Source: DATKDF01 sp963752045 (lineage in GTDB: Bacteria > Acidobacteriota > Vicinamibacteria > Vicinamibacterales > SCN-69-37). From it: DNA of 64,000 bases. Where the stretch lies: contig CAVVWN010000015.1 of assembly GCA_963752045.1 (NCBI GenBank), positions 62,001 through 126,000 of the forward strand, in the 5' to 3' direction. The notes beneath the pieces were generated by a model. It made no database searches, was not told where the DNA came from, and saw nothing but the letters and a program-made list of their open reading frames with translations. Positions 8,469 to 19,144 of this stretch are shown one piece after another. Position 1 is the stretch's first letter. Every line of letters begins with the position of its first letter. Made by a program: the position numbers and the translations under genes.

Positions 8469-10269
8469 TCAGTCCCCCGGCGCCTTGAACTCGACCCTCG
8501 CCCGCTCACCCGACGCGACCGTCACCGTCTGGCGGCTGGACTTGCCATCTTCGCAACGAAGCTCGACCGTGTGGCGGCCCGCCGCCACCGGACGATTGGC
8601 AATCGGCGGATAGCCGAGGTCTTCGCCGTCGGCGAAGACCTTGCAGGTCTCGACCACGGAAAACACCGCCAGCGCGCCGAGCGGCTGCAGCGTCACAGAC
8701 ACGCGCGCGCGCTGAAAGTCCACCGGCAGCGTCTCGCTCAGGAGGTACTGACGGTTCCGCGCGACGATGCGGCCCTCGGCCGGCTGGATTGTCAGGTCGT
8801 GATCGGTCGCCGCCTCGGACAGCACCGTGGAGCCGCGCACGATTTCGAACGGGTAGTCGGCCGTCGCGGTCACGCGAGCGGGTCGCGGCTCGGGCCTGAG
8901 CGTGAAGGCCTTGCTGCCCGACTCCAGATCGGCCTGAGTAATCTCCCCGGTCAGCGTCTGATGCCCGTCGAGCGCCAGCTCGATTGCGCTCGGCAGGGTA
9001 ATGCCCACGGTCACATCGGCAGGCGTCAGCTGCCCGGTCGCGATCCCGTTCACGGTGATCTGTGCCCCTTCCGGCTCGGAGGTCACACGGAGCGAGGTGG
9101 GCACGACGGGAGGCGTCGGTGGGGCAGGCATCGTTTCGGGAGCCGCGGTCGCCGCGGTTTCCGGCGCTGCCGGAGCGCCTCCCCGGCCGAAGGCCGCCCA
9201 CAGACCCGCCAGGATGACCACGACCGCGAAGATCCCGACCATGAAGAGCATCGGATTGACCGACCGCTTCGGTGCCAGACCGCCCGGTGCGGCGTCGGCC
9301 GCCACCTCGGCCGCCGACGACCGCATGCGCGCGTTTCCGATGCTCGGCGCCTGGGTCTCGGTCCGCGACATGGTCGCAAACAACTGGGTGACCACCTCGG
9401 GATTCGGCGTGGGCATCCGATCGTCGGCGGTCGTCTTGAGCGGCAGGTCCAGCATCATCCGCACCGTCTGCAGGTCGGACGCCATTTCCTGGGCTCGCGC
9501 GTACCGCTCATTGGGGTTCTTCTGCAGCGCGCGCGCGACGATTTCGTTGATCGCGTCAGGCAGATCGGGCAGCTCGTCACGCAGGGCCGGCGCGTCGGTG
9601 TGCATGATCTGGTAGGCCACGGCCGTCGGCGAATCGCCGATGAACGGCCGGTGCCCGACGAGCAGCTCGTACAGGAGGACGCCGGCCGAGAACAAATCGG
9701 CCCGGCCATCCACGGGCTGCCCCATGATCTGCTCGGGCGCCATGTAACTCGGCGTGCCCATGACCGTGCCCGACTGCGTCAGCGAGCTCGTCGAGAACCG
9801 GGCAATGCCGAAATCCAGGATTTTGACCGTGCCGTCTTCGAGAAGCCGGACGTTGCCTGGCTTGACGTCACGGTGGACGATGCCCTGATCATGGGCGTAG
9901 GCCAGCGCCTCGCAAAGCTGCGCCACGATATCGAGCTTCTGCCCGAGTGCGATGGGCGCGCCGGCCTTGAGGACCTGATCGAGGTCCTGCCCGCCGAGCA
10001 GTTCCATCACGATGAACTGGGGCGCCGTCGATCTCGCCGAGTTCGTGGATGGTGACGATGTTCCGGTGCTGCAGGCGTGCGACGGCCCGCGCTTCCCGCT
10101 GGAACCGCTCGCGGGCCGAATCGTCGCGCGTGAAGTCGATGTGCATCATCTTCACGGCGACGTCGCGTTCGAGCGACGGGTCGTGCCCGCGATAGAGGAC
10201 GCCCATGCCCCCTCGACCGACGAGGTCGATGATGTCGTAGCGCCCAATCTTCTTTGGAATGTTCGACAT
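8469..10269 (-). CDS. PknB-type Ser/Thr protein kinase with PEGA repeats, with a frameshift
   Basis: The N-terminus (from 10269) has the glycine loop GRGGMGVLYRG and the ATP-binding lysine in DVAVKMM. At 10019-10022, a run of four G, the frame slips; the kinase continues as FIVMELLGGQDLDQV with HRDVKPGN (catalytic loop), DFGIARF and APEQ. About 600 residues result if one base is corrected. A single membrane segment (MLFMVGIFAVVVILAGLWAA) follows, then an extracytoplasmic part with two PEGA-like repeats (VTSEPEGAQITVNG; CKVFADGEDLGYPP). The architecture is a transmembrane Hanks-type kinase that reads an envelope signal. The indel in a homopolymer makes an assembly error likely. Confidence 0.75.
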
Positions 10270-10365
10270 GCGTTCTACAGAGGCTACAATTTACCCTACC
10301 CGCCTCAAATCTCAATGCCTTTTGGCCTAACCTCGTAAAAACAGGCCGCTTAGATGGCTTCAGCC

Positions 10366-12207
10366 TCAGAAGAGCGGCTGCGTCACGACGAGCGCCGGGC
10401 CCGAGGCGAGGGCCCACGCCGCGAGCACGCGCCCGGCACCCCCAGCCGATTGGTGCCACACCAGTTGCCACAGCGCGCCGGGAATCCCGAAGGCGGCCAG
10501 CGGGATGAAGACGAGCAGGGCTGGTTCGACGAGCCGGCCGTCGGCCTGCAGTGCCGCGCCGAGCACCCATGCCGCAAGCAGGCCAACCGACGAGGCCGCC
10601 AGCCCGTTGAGCGCGACACGCCAGACGGCCGCGGACCTGACGCGGCGATAGAGCCAGGCGGCCGCCAGCCCGCCGACCAGTATCCAGAGGGCCGCGCGCG
10701 CGAAGACAGGCCGGAACATGCGCATGAGGTCGAGCGCCTCGAGATCGGTCCCGGCGTTGGCCGCCCGGACCGACTCCATGGCGGCCTGCATGGTTCCGAA
10801 GTGCTCGGACAGCGCGGCCGTCACGCCCGGCACGCGTGCCAACTCTCTGAGCGACGCGTAGGGCGCAGCGCGCGCGATGGCGGCCGCAAGCTCCGCCGAG
10901 ACGCCCTCGACCGAGCGCAGGTCGACGACCGACGCGGCATTGAGATCGAACGTGTGCACGCGCGGCAGGGCCCGGTACTGATCAAAGAGCGTGGTGCCTG
11001 TCATGAGGTTGTCGTTGGCCAGCCAGATCTCAGGGACGTCCGGCAACGGCCATGCGAAACCGGCGCTCTGCAGCAGGCCGGCCACGGCGTCGTGTTCCAG
11101 GGGAAACGCGTCCGCGTAGCCGCGGACGAGGGCGGCGGCGTCGTGCGGCTGGCGGTCGGCCATGACGGCAAAAAGCTTCAGATAGGCGTGCTCGAGGGGC
11201 GCCACCTCTGCCGGATGCGTGCCGAAGCGCTCGTAGAGTCCGGGGTCGGCCGCGGGCGCCTGCAGGGCGGGATCACGAACCCATCGCGAGAACAACGCCG
11301 CCATCACGCCCTCCGTCGCGAGGAGACGCGGTGTGGACTTGACCTCGGCATCGTCGCCTCCGGGCATCACGTTCTCGACGAGATAGGCGCGATAGAGGTC
11401 GCGGCCCGCGAAGAGTCGCGGGCCGAGGTGCGGCTCGCGCGCGAACGCGTTTGCCTTCACCGCGTGGTAGCGCAACGCCCGCTCGGACTGGCTGAACCAC
11501 AGCAGGAAGCCCATGCGCGCGGGCGGCGCGAGCGACCAGCGTGCCTCGAGCGCACGACAGTAGCGGTCGAGATGAGCACGCGCGCGCGTGTATGACACGT
11601 AGTCGAAAGCGAGCGCGCGGGTCTCGGGCCGCGCGTCCGGATCGTCAATCGCGAGCACCTGCGCGTGCTCGGCAAAGCCTTCGCTGAATGCCGTCACACG
11701 GTCCGTGCGTACGCCGATCGCATGCACCTGGTTGGCTCCGCCGGCGCCTGGCGGAGGCGGCGATGCGAGCTGCTGAACGATGACGTGGATCAACTCGTGC
11801 GGAAAGATTTGATCGAGCGCACCGTACTGGCCGGAGGGCGCGGAACGCTCGTGCAGGTCGACGTATCCGACGTCGTCTTTCCGTTGCTCTCCGAGCCAGA
11901 AACCGAAGCGCGGAAAGCCGCCCTGGTTCGTCGACAGCAGCAGATAGGCGGGCTCCACCGGACGACCCTCCCGGCGGCTCAACAGCTGCTGCTCCCACCG
12001 GAACAGGCGGAGCAGGCGACCGGAGAACCCTTGTGTGAGCACGGACTCATAGGCCGGCGCGGCCGGGTGCGGCACGTACACGGGCAGACCGTCGCGCGTC
12101 TCGCCGGTCGGCGCCATGACGACGAGCAGAGGCACCGGGGCCGGCATCGGCGCGGGCGCCTCCAGTTGGAGAGCCGCAACTGCGATCACGACCAGCGGGA
12201 ACGCCAC
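10366..12207 (-). CDS. exported zincin-like metallopeptidase with helix-hairpin-helix module and C-terminal membrane segments
   Basis: About 613 residues from the GTG at 12207; an upstream in-frame ATG at 12387 would overlap the divergent gene, so I prefer the GTG, which leaves a signal peptide (VAFPLVVIAVAALQLEA). The zinc motif HELIH lies at residues ~137-141, with a downstream Glu in FSEGFAEHAQ as a likely third ligand, as in gluzincins. Around residues 460-500 is a helix-hairpin-helix pair (FDLNAASVVDLRSVEGV; YASLRELARVPGV) of the ComEA type. At the C-terminus are about four membrane segments. The combination is unusual; the substrate is unknown. Confidence 0.6.
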   Translation of the reverse strand: MAFPLVVIAVAALQLEAPAPMPAPVPLLVVMAPTGETRDGLPVYVPHPAAPAYESVLTQGFSGRLLRLFRWEQQLLSRREGRPVEPAYLLLSTNQGGFPRFGFWLGEQRKDDVGYVDLHERSAPSGQYGALDQIFPHELIHVIVQQLASPPPPGAGGANQVHAIGVRTDRVTAFSEGFAEHAQVLAIDDPDARPETRALAFDYVSYTRARAHLDRYCRALEARWSLAPPARMGFLLWFSQSERALRYHAVKANAFAREPHLGPRLFAGRDLYRAYLVENVMPGGDDAEVKSTPRLLATEGVMAALFSRWVRDPALQAPAADPGLYERFGTHPAEVAPLEHAYLKLFAVMADRQPHDAAALVRGYADAFPLEHDAVAGLLQSAGFAWPLPDVPEIWLANDNLMTGTTLFDQYRALPRVHTFDLNAASVVDLRSVEGVSAELAAAIARAAPYASLRELARVPGVTAALSEHFGTMQAAMESVRAANAGTDLEALDLMRMFRPVFARAALWILVGGLAAAWLYRRVRSAAVWRVALNGLAASSVGLLAAWVLGAALQADGRLVEPALLVFIPLAAFGIPGALWQLVWHQSAGGAGRVLAAWALASGPALVVTQPLF

Positions 12208-12219
12208 ACTGGTGTCAGA

Positions 12220-13599
12220 ATGACAGAACGCGTCGCCATGATCGACCGCATGACGTTGCAGAGGCTCGGGCTCGCCCTGCTGCTGCCCGCACTGGCGGGT
12301 GCCGCAGCCTTTGCGCAGGTGCGCGCCGACGTGGCCTCGGCACCGTTCGCGGAGCTCGAGCGGTGGGCCTCGCTCGTCGACGCCCATGCCCCCGGCGAGC
12401 GCGACGAGGCCGCCGATGAAGCCGGCCGGCTCTCCGTCTCACAGCTCGACGTGGTCTTCGATGAGCTGCAGGCCTCCCGGCGGCTGCTGGAGCGCGCGCT
12501 CGACGCGCGAGAGGGGCTCGATCGCGCCGTCGAGTGGAACCACGCGACGCTGACCGTCGCCGACCTGGGGGCGCGCCTCCGGGTGCCGGCCACCGAGCTC
12601 GCATCCGCCATCGCCTCAGCCGACCGCTCGACCGCCCGGCAGCTCGTCAACCTGGCGGTTGAACGGCTGGCCGAGCGCGGCGCGGTCCTCCACGCCGACG
12701 TGGCCATCGTCGTGCCGCCGGTCATCAGGCTGGTGAGCGCGGTCGAACCGGCCGGGAAAGGCTCGCTGCTCGTCCAGGACGGTCGCGCCGCCGGCGTGGA
12801 ACGGACGGCCGGCAGCCATGCCACGACGCACGTCCGGTTCGGCAGCCGCCTCGTCGACCTGGCGGCCGAGCTCGACGCGCCGTCCGACCGCACACGCGCG
12901 TGGTACCGCGCGACATCGGCGTACCTGCTGCGCCATGAGATGTACGGCGACGTCATGCCGCATCTCGACCACGCCCGCGCGTCGCTGCCCGACGATCCGG
13001 CGATCCTCTTCTACAGCGGCGCGCTGCATGAAGTGTTCGCGCTGCCGCGCGCGCAAGCGGTCGTCCAGTCGGTCGTGCTGCCGCCGGGCATGGAGCATGA
13101 CGTCGGCAGCGTCGACGACGAGCTTCGCAGGGCAGACGTCTTTTACCGCCGGGCGCTCGAGCTCGATCCCGACTTCACCCTCGCCGCGGTGCATCACGGC
13201 CGGGTGATCGACCTCGTCGGCAACCACCAGGCCGCGCTGTCCACGCTCACGCGTGTGCGCTCGTCGGTCGCGGACCGGCCGACCGAGTACTTCGTCGAGC
13301 TTTTTCTCGGCGACGCCTCGCGGAACGTCGGCGAATTCGACGCCGCACGCGACCACTACGCGCGCGCCGCCGCGCTCTACCCGCGCGCGCGGACGCCGGG
13401 CCTGGCCCAGAGCGCGCTCCTGCGCGCCCGAGGCGATCGCGCGGGCGCGGTGGCGGCCGTGCGCGAACTACTCGGCCGTCGGGTCGGGCGCAGCCTCACC
13501 GACGACCCCTGGTGGACCTACTACATGGCGCACGTCGCCGACGCGGAGACACTTCTGTCGGACATGCGGACGGTCCTCTCCACGGGAGGCGCGCGGTGA
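12220..13599 (+). CDS. exported TPR protein
   Basis: A 459-residue protein starting with a signal peptide (LGLALLLPALAGAAAFAQ). A second ATG at 12238 is also possible. The N-terminal half is alpha-helical without a clear family. From about residue 270 come TPR-like repeats (ADVFYRRALELDPDFTLAAVHHGRV; YFVELFLGDASRNVGEFDAARDHYARAAALYP, here cited in part). The start is only 12 bp from the divergent metallopeptidase start. The stop overlaps the start of the VWA gene (TGATG), so the two are coupled. Role unknown; VWA-TPR pairs are frequent in Acidobacteriota. Confidence 0.65.
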   Translation: MTERVAMIDRMTLQRLGLALLLPALAGAAAFAQVRADVASAPFAELERWASLVDAHAPGERDEAADEAGRLSVSQLDVVFDELQASRRLLERALDAREGLDRAVEWNHATLTVADLGARLRVPATELASAIASADRSTARQLVNLAVERLAERGAVLHADVAIVVPPVIRLVSAVEPAGKGSLLVQDGRAAGVERTAGSHATTHVRFGSRLVDLAAELDAPSDRTRAWYRATSAYLLRHEMYGDVMPHLDHARASLPDDPAILFYSGALHEVFALPRAQAVVQSVVLPPGMEHDVGSVDDELRRADVFYRRALELDPDFTLAAVHHGRVIDLVGNHQAALSTLTRVRSSVADRPTEYFVELFLGDASRNVGEFDAARDHYARAAALYPRARTPGLAQSALLRARGDRAGAVAAVRELLGRRVGRSLTDDPWWTYYMAHVADAETLLSDMRTVLSTGGAR

Positions 13600-14468
13600 T
13601 GCGCGTGCCGGCCGCTTGCGCCTGGCGGCCGCCGCCCTGGCCGCCCTGGCGTCGCCCGGTCGGCTCGCGGCTCAGAACCCGACGTTTTCGACGCGGGTGG
13701 ACGCCGTACGCGTGGACGTGCTCGTCACCGACGGCGGACGGATCGTCGAGGGACTCGCGGTCGAGGATTTCGAGATCCTCGACAACGGCGTGCCGCAGCG
13801 CATCGATCTCGTGAGCTTCGGCGAGCTGCCCCTCAACGTGATCCTCGCCTTCGACATGAGCGAAAGTGTGGCCGGCAGCCGCCTCGACGAACCTGCGGAC
13901 GGCGGGCCGGGCCCTCCTGAACGGCCTGCGCCCGGACGACCAGGCCGCCCTCATCACGTTCAGCCACGCCGTTGTGCTGGCCGCGGACCTCTCGACCGAT
14001 ATATCCCGTGTGCGCGCTGCCCTCGACGGTGCTGCGGCCTTCGGCGATACGGCCCTCGTCGACGCCTCATACGCGGGGATCATCCTCGGCGAGTCGGACC
14101 GCGCCCGCTCGCTCCTGATCGTCTTCACCGACGGGCTCGACACGGCGAGCTTCCTCGCGCCCGGACTGGTCCACGACACGGCGCGGCGCACCGACACCGT
14201 GGTCTATGCCGTGTCGGCCGGCATTCCGAAGAAGGCGAGGTTTCTGGGCGAGCTCACCCGCTTGACCGGCGGGTCGCTCATCGAAGTGGACAGCCGCGCC
14301 AATCTCGATTCGACGTTCCTGGGCATTCTCGACGAGTTCCGCCAGCGCTATCTGCTGAGCTACTCACCGCGAGACGTGGACGCGGGCGGGTGGCACGACA
14401 TCACGGTCCGGTTGCGCGACCGCGAGGCCACCGTCCAGGCACGGCCCGGGTATCTCTCCGGCTCCTGA
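13599..14468 (+). pseudogene. VWFA-related acidobacterial protein, disrupted by two frameshifts
   Basis: The ATG at 13599 overlaps the preceding stop. After a few codons the frame must shift (near 13620) to give the signal peptide LAAAALAALASPGRLAAQ. The conserved start follows: VDAVRVDVLVTDGGRIVEGL, then FEILDNGVPQRIDLVSF and the MIDAS-like FDMSESV (the family's D-x-S-x-S). Near 13885 a second shift leads to RALLNGLRPDDQAALITFS, LIVFTDGLDTAS and the terminal YLLSYSP and ITVRLRDREATVQARPGY typical of the VWFA-related family. All parts of the domain are present in order, so decay is recent or the breaks are sequence errors. Confidence 0.7.
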
Positions 14469-14479
14469 CCTCTCGTACG

Positions 14480-17001
14480 ATGTTGCCGCTCCGCCGACTG
14501 CTCGCTGCTCCGGTCTTCACGCTCTTTGCCGTGCTCACGCTGGCGCTGGCCATCGGCGGCACCACGGCCGTCTACGCCGTCACCGAAGCGGTGCTGTTCC
14601 GGCCGCCCGACATTCGCGACGCGGACCGGGTCGTCAACATCTGCCACCACGATCCGTCTCGCGTGTCGGCCGGACATCAGGTGGCGCTCTCGTGGCCCGA
14701 CGCCGAAGAGATCGCGCGAACCCAGACGTCACTCGCCGAGCTGATGTTCTGGGCGCGCTTCAACGTGCCGCTGACCGGTCGCGGCGTGTTCACGCCCCTC
14801 ATGGGCGGCCCGTGAGCGGCAACTACTTCGCATTCGTCGGCGCCCAGCCGTTGATTGGACGAACGCTTCAGCCGGCCGATGACGGGCCCGGCGCGCCGGC
14901 CGTGATCGTCATCAGCGAGTCACTCTGGCACGGCTCGTTCGGAGGCGACCCGTCGGTCATCGGCGAGATCGTCAGAATCGGCCATCGAGTCCTGCGAAGT
15001 GGTCGGGGTCATGCCGGCGTCGTTCCGGGGCGTGGACATGCCCAACGTGATGCCGACGCGAATCTGGGCGCCGCTCGCGCTCGCAGATCGGCTCGGCACG
15101 CTGAGAGACACGAACGACTGGAACGACCGCGAGCGCCGCTGGGTGCTCGCGAAGGGGCGCCTGGCCGCCGGTCGGTCGGTTTCGGACGCGCGAACGGAGA
15201 TCGAGCAGATTGGCCGGAACCTCGACGCGTCCGTCCCGATCGGATCGGCGGATCGTCGCGCCTACGGTCGGCCCGAAGACGTACGACGGTTCGCGGTGAC
15301 ACGAGCCGCGGACCTGCACGCGCACGATCGGTCGATCCGATTGCCGTGCCGACCGCGCAGGCCGTGCTCGCCGCCGTCGCGCTCGTGCTGCTCGTCGCCT
15401 GCACGAACCTCTCGCGAACCTGATCCTGGCCAGGGGCTCGCGAAGACAGCACGAAGTGGCCGTTCGACGCGCGCTCGGCGCCACGCGGCTCCAGGTGGTC
15501 GGCACGCTGCTCCAAGACAGCGTCCTCCTGGCAGCGGCGGGCGGACTGGGTGGACTGGTCGTCGCACGCGGGCTCATCTCGCTCCTGTCCGGAAGCCTGC
15601 CGACCGGCGCCGCCGGGCTGTCAATCACGATCGCGCCGCGCATGACGTCGGCCGTGCTCGGTATCGCCGCGGCGGCGACCTTCGCGGCCGTCATCGTCTT
15701 CGCGCTCATTCCGGCGTGGCATGCGACGAAGGCCAGCCTGCGACACCTGCTCGATGCTCACACAGGCGGATCGGTGGCGCGCTGGCGCGGGCGCCGCGTG
15801 CTCATCGCCGCGCAGGTGGCGGTGTCGGTGGCGCTGCTCGTACCCGGCGCGCGTCTGCTGGGGCAGGCCGTGGCCAAGGCCGGGCACGACCCTGGGTTCG
15901 ATCTCGAACGCCTCGCCGCCGCCCAGATCGACTACCCGATGGCCGACCGCGGCGAGACGGCCGACGGCGTGGACCGCGACGCGCGAAACCTGAGTCGCCT
16001 GGCGCTCACGGTCGATGCCGCTGACCGGATTCGGCGCGCGCCCGGGGTCGCGCGCGCGACGCTCGTCAATCGACTGCCGGTCTACTTCAGCGGGTCGGGC
16101 GCGGCGCGCGCGGGCACCGAGCCCACCAGCGTGGAGGAGGCGCGGCGCCCGACGGCCGAGAGCCTCCGCCGCGTGGCGTACATGACGGTCGGCGACGATG
16201 CCCTGTTCGAGACGCTTGGCGTCAGACTCATCTCGGGACGGGGCTTCGACGGTGCCGAGCTCGAGAGCGAGGCGCCGGTGGTCGTCATCAGCCGCGCGCT
16301 CGCCCAGGCGGTATACGGATCGGATGCGGCCGTCGGCCGTACCGATCTTTCTCGGTGTCGATCCGTTCGAGGTGGTCGGCGTCGCGGACGACACCGACTG
16401 GGCCAGTATCGGCCGGCGCACCTACCCGTCGGTCTACCGGCCAGGCCGGCCCGACCCGGCACGACCGATGGTCATTGCGGCACGCGCATCGACCGACCCG
16501 GATGCCGTGATGCTGGAGATGCGGGCGGTGCTGCGCGAGGTCGATCCGGATCTGCCCGTGGTCGACATCGCAACCGGTACGATGATGGCCAGTCAGCAGA
16601 CGCTGTTCGATCGGATTGGCGCCCAGGTCGTGACGCTGCTCGGCGCCTTCGCGCTCCTGCTCGCGTTGACGGGCCTCACCGGACTGCTGTCGTTCGTCGT
16701 GGCGAGCCGGCGTCGCGAGATCGGCGTGCGCATGGCGCTCGGCGCAGACCGCCGCCGGATTGTTCGCCTCGTGATATCGGACGGCCTGCGGCCTGTCTTC
16801 TACGGAGGCATGCTCGGACTGGCGGGTGGTGCCGGCCTCTCCTATCTGGTGGGCGCGTACTTCTACCGGCTGCCGGGATTCGACTGGACGGGAGTTATCG
16901 GCGCAACGGCGCTCATCCTGCCGGCGGCTGCCTTCGCGTGTTACCTGCCGGCGCGGCGCGCGGCCGCCGTCGATCCGAACGTCACGCTGCGAAATCTCTG
17001 A
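14480..17001 (+). pseudogene. MacB/FtsX-like orphan ABC permease (acidobacterial duplicated type), about five frameshifts
   Basis: The start (LLAAPVFTLFAVLTLALAIGGTTAVYAV) is the first membrane segment of the acidobacterial duplicated orphan permease family. The frame breaks near 14812, 15000, 15330, 15420 and 16340. Across the breaks come the MacB-PCD periplasmic part (SGNYFAFVGAQPLIGRTL), AVRRALGATRLQVV with the second membrane segment, a second periplasmic copy (LFETLGVRLISGRGF), and REIGVRMALGADRRRIVRLV with the last segments, ending in ARRAAAVDPNVTLRNL. The full length corresponds to ~840 residues, normal for the family. No ATPase gene is adjacent, which is also normal. As read, no functional protein is made. 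Confidence 0.75.
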
Positions 17002-17030
17002 AACGGCTTGCGGCCTGCGGCCTACGGAGG

Positions 17031-17048
17031 GGCGGGCTTCAGCCCGCC
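17031..17048. terminator. strong hairpin between convergent genes
   Basis: GGCGGGCT-TC-AGCCCGCC is a perfect 8-bp stem with a 2-base loop, extended to 9-10 bp by flanking G and C. It lies in the 69-bp gap between the permease and the convergent VWA gene. No T-run follows, so it may be a bidirectional stem-loop stop or a dispersed palindromic repeat. Confidence 0.5.
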
Positions 17049-17070
17049 CGAGCTTGGACGGCCGATGCGA

Positions 17071-19074
17071 TCAGCGGAGCACGCGGAACGCGAGCAATTG
17101 CCGTCCGGTCCGGTCGCCGGAGCGGGCGGTGGCCTCGAGCACGTAATCGGCGGGCGCCAGCGTCAAGACGCGCAGGTCGGCGCGCAGGACGGGCCGCTCG
17201 CCGTCAATCTCCACGACCATGAGATCGACCGCGCGGTCTTCGCCGGCCGCGTTGACGACGCGCACGCTGCGCTCGTCGAGTGCGCCGCTCGTCGGCCACT
17301 CGATGCGCACGCGCTCGGTGCGCTGGAACTGCAGTTCGGCGGCCGGCTCGTACGGCATGGACGGCAGCGAACCGGCTCGCGAGAGCAGGGGTGCGCCCAG
17401 CACGCCATCGGCCATCGGCGGCACGTCGACGAACTCGGACAGATCGCCGCCCCGGCCTTTGAGCCGGACCGCCACGCGGGCCGGTCGGTTGCCGGCCCCC
17501 ACGGTCACGAAGACGCGCCCGCTGCGCGCCCCGGCCGGCACCTGGCCGACCCCGCGGCTGACCTCGTCTCCGTTCGCGTTGCGGGCAATGACCTCGATGG
17601 TCGCGCCCTGCCGCCATTGGCCGCCGGACAGGGCCCGCGTCGCCACCTCCGCGGTGACGTCGAGGCGGTCTTCGCGCGGCGCGACCTGCACGAACAGGCG
17701 TGTCGTCTCCCGGATGCGCTCGAGCGAATCGAGGGTGCGCTCGATGTCCGTCCGTTCGGGCACACCGACGTCGCGGTTGGCGAGGTCCTCGACCGTCGGC
17801 ATGTAGATCTCGCGGCGCAACTCGAGATCGACGCCTCGCGCGGTGGTCTTGACTTCAACCTTGCGTGTCCGCCGGTCGGTCGGCCCGCTCGTCGAGCGGT
17901 AGCCGAGCATGTAGTACCCGGCCTGATGCCCGACCATGCGGCCGAGGCCTTCCTCCAGGTCGTTGGTGAAGAGCGACAGCCCGTCGGTGTCAGCGGCCAG
18001 GCCACGAAATTGACCGCTGGGGTCGTTGAACATCGTCCGGACGCCGGGCACCAGGATGTAGAACGCAACGTTGGCCGCGCGGGCAAGCTCCGGCAGTTCC
18101 TGGAAGCGGCGCCTGAAGTCGATGCCGCGCAGCCGGCCTCCCTCGGCCGCGCATACGTTGTTGCCGGGAAGAAGACTCGACGGCGCGGGAAACGAGCCGC
18201 GGCCGCCCTGCGACGCGCGCACAGCAGGCCTGGCGGCATTCCAGGCCATCGCGGGTACGGCGCTCGCCTCCGGCTCGGGAAGGCGGTCGATCGCCATCAC
18301 ATTCGGCCACATATCGCTCACGAGCACGATGTTCTTTCGTTCCTGCCGCAGCGCCGACAGGCGGATGATGAGCTCTTCCAGGCGCGAGAGCGTGCGCTCG
18401 AAACGCCACAGCGCGAGCAGCCCGCTGGCACCTCGTCCCGTCGGCATCGAGCAGGACTGCAGCAGCATCTCCTCCGAATCGGTGACGGGCATGTCGAGCA
18501 TGCCCCACGAATGGGTGAGGCTCATCGCGGTGGCGGCCTCGCTGGTGGCACGCCCGAACGTCAGCAGTTCCGGCGACTGCTGCGGCGTGAGCACGCCGAA
18601 CAGGTCGCGCGGCCCGAGACCCTCGCGCAGAAATTCGAGAATCGGCTCGCGGGCGTGCAGCGCGCCTTGCCACGACACGTGGTAGGTGTCGAGAAAGAAC
18701 ACGAACACGCGGTTGCGCGGATCGGCGGCCATGCGCATGCCTTCGCGCGCATCGCGCGGATCGAGCTCGCCGGTGTCTCCTGACGGCTCGTCCAGCCTGA
18801 CGAACTCGAAGGTCTCGATGGTCTGCGCCGTGCCGTCTTCGAACAGCTGGAAGTCGTCGCTGGTGAGGCCTTCGACGACCCGGCCCTGCCGACGCGGGTA
18901 TACGTCCACCCGAACGACGTCGGTGCCCACGCGAAAGACGGGGCGCTGAGGTGGCCGATCCTGGGCCGGCGGATCCTGCGGGGAGGCCCCGAGCGACCCG
19001 GCCGCCAGCACTCCGAGCGTCAGCGCGCCGACGAAGCCAAGGGCCATGCGGCGTGATCGAGCCGTGTCAAACAT
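17071..19074 (-). CDS. VWFA-related acidobacterial exported protein
   Basis: A 667-residue protein with a signal peptide (MALGFVGALTLGVLAAGSLGA). The start at 19074 follows a GAAGGTGA ribosome binding site. The conserved N-terminal strand FRVGTDVVRVDVYPRRQG and FQLFEDGTAQTIETFEF precede a VWA-like domain in which the MIDAS reads FFLDTYHVSW, so the usual D-x-S-x-S is not kept and metal binding is doubtful. RQERKNIVLVSDMWPN and AGYYMLGYRSTSG mark the rest of the family domain. The last ~200 residues are beta-rich repeats (VFVTVGAGNRPARVAVRLKG). Function unknown; proteins of this family are numerous in Acidobacteriota. Confidence 0.78.
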   Translation of the reverse strand: MFDTARSRRMALGFVGALTLGVLAAGSLGASPQDPPAQDRPPQRPVFRVGTDVVRVDVYPRRQGRVVEGLTSDDFQLFEDGTAQTIETFEFVRLDEPSGDTGELDPRDAREGMRMAADPRNRVFVFFLDTYHVSWQGALHAREPILEFLREGLGPRDLFGVLTPQQSPELLTFGRATSEAATAMSLTHSWGMLDMPVTDSEEMLLQSCSMPTGRGASGLLALWRFERTLSRLEELIIRLSALRQERKNIVLVSDMWPNVMAIDRLPEPEASAVPAMAWNAARPAVRASQGGRGSFPAPSSLLPGNNVCAAEGGRLRGIDFRRRFQELPELARAANVAFYILVPGVRTMFNDPSGQFRGLAADTDGLSLFTNDLEEGLGRMVGHQAGYYMLGYRSTSGPTDRRTRKVEVKTTARGVDLELRREIYMPTVEDLANRDVGVPERTDIERTLDSLERIRETTRLFVQVAPREDRLDVTAEVATRALSGGQWRQGATIEVIARNANGDEVSRGVGQVPAGARSGRVFVTVGAGNRPARVAVRLKGRGGDLSEFVDVPPMADGVLGAPLLSRAGSLPSMPYEPAAELQFQRTERVRIEWPTSGALDERSVRVVNAAGEDRAVDLMVVEIDGERPVLRADLRVLTLAPADYVLEATARSGDRTGRQLLAFRVLR

Positions 19075-19144
19075 CAAGTCACCTTCGAGGGCAGGCACTT
19101 CCGAGTGTATCAGGGTCGGGAGCCGTGCAGGCCGGCGACGGCGC

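Noticed and set aside
8316..10055. A 579-codon open frame on the plus strand
   Set aside because: Opposite the Ser/Thr kinase; low-complexity Arg/Gly/His composition and no domain.
10270..10365. A gene or small RNA after TACAAT at 10286
   Set aside because: The TACAAT on the plus strand precedes no gene in that direction, and the 96-bp gap shows no stable hairpin with a T-run.
13599..17001. Mobile-element insertion as cause of the broken genes
   Set aside because: No transposase, terminal repeats or target duplications; the breaks are small frame changes.
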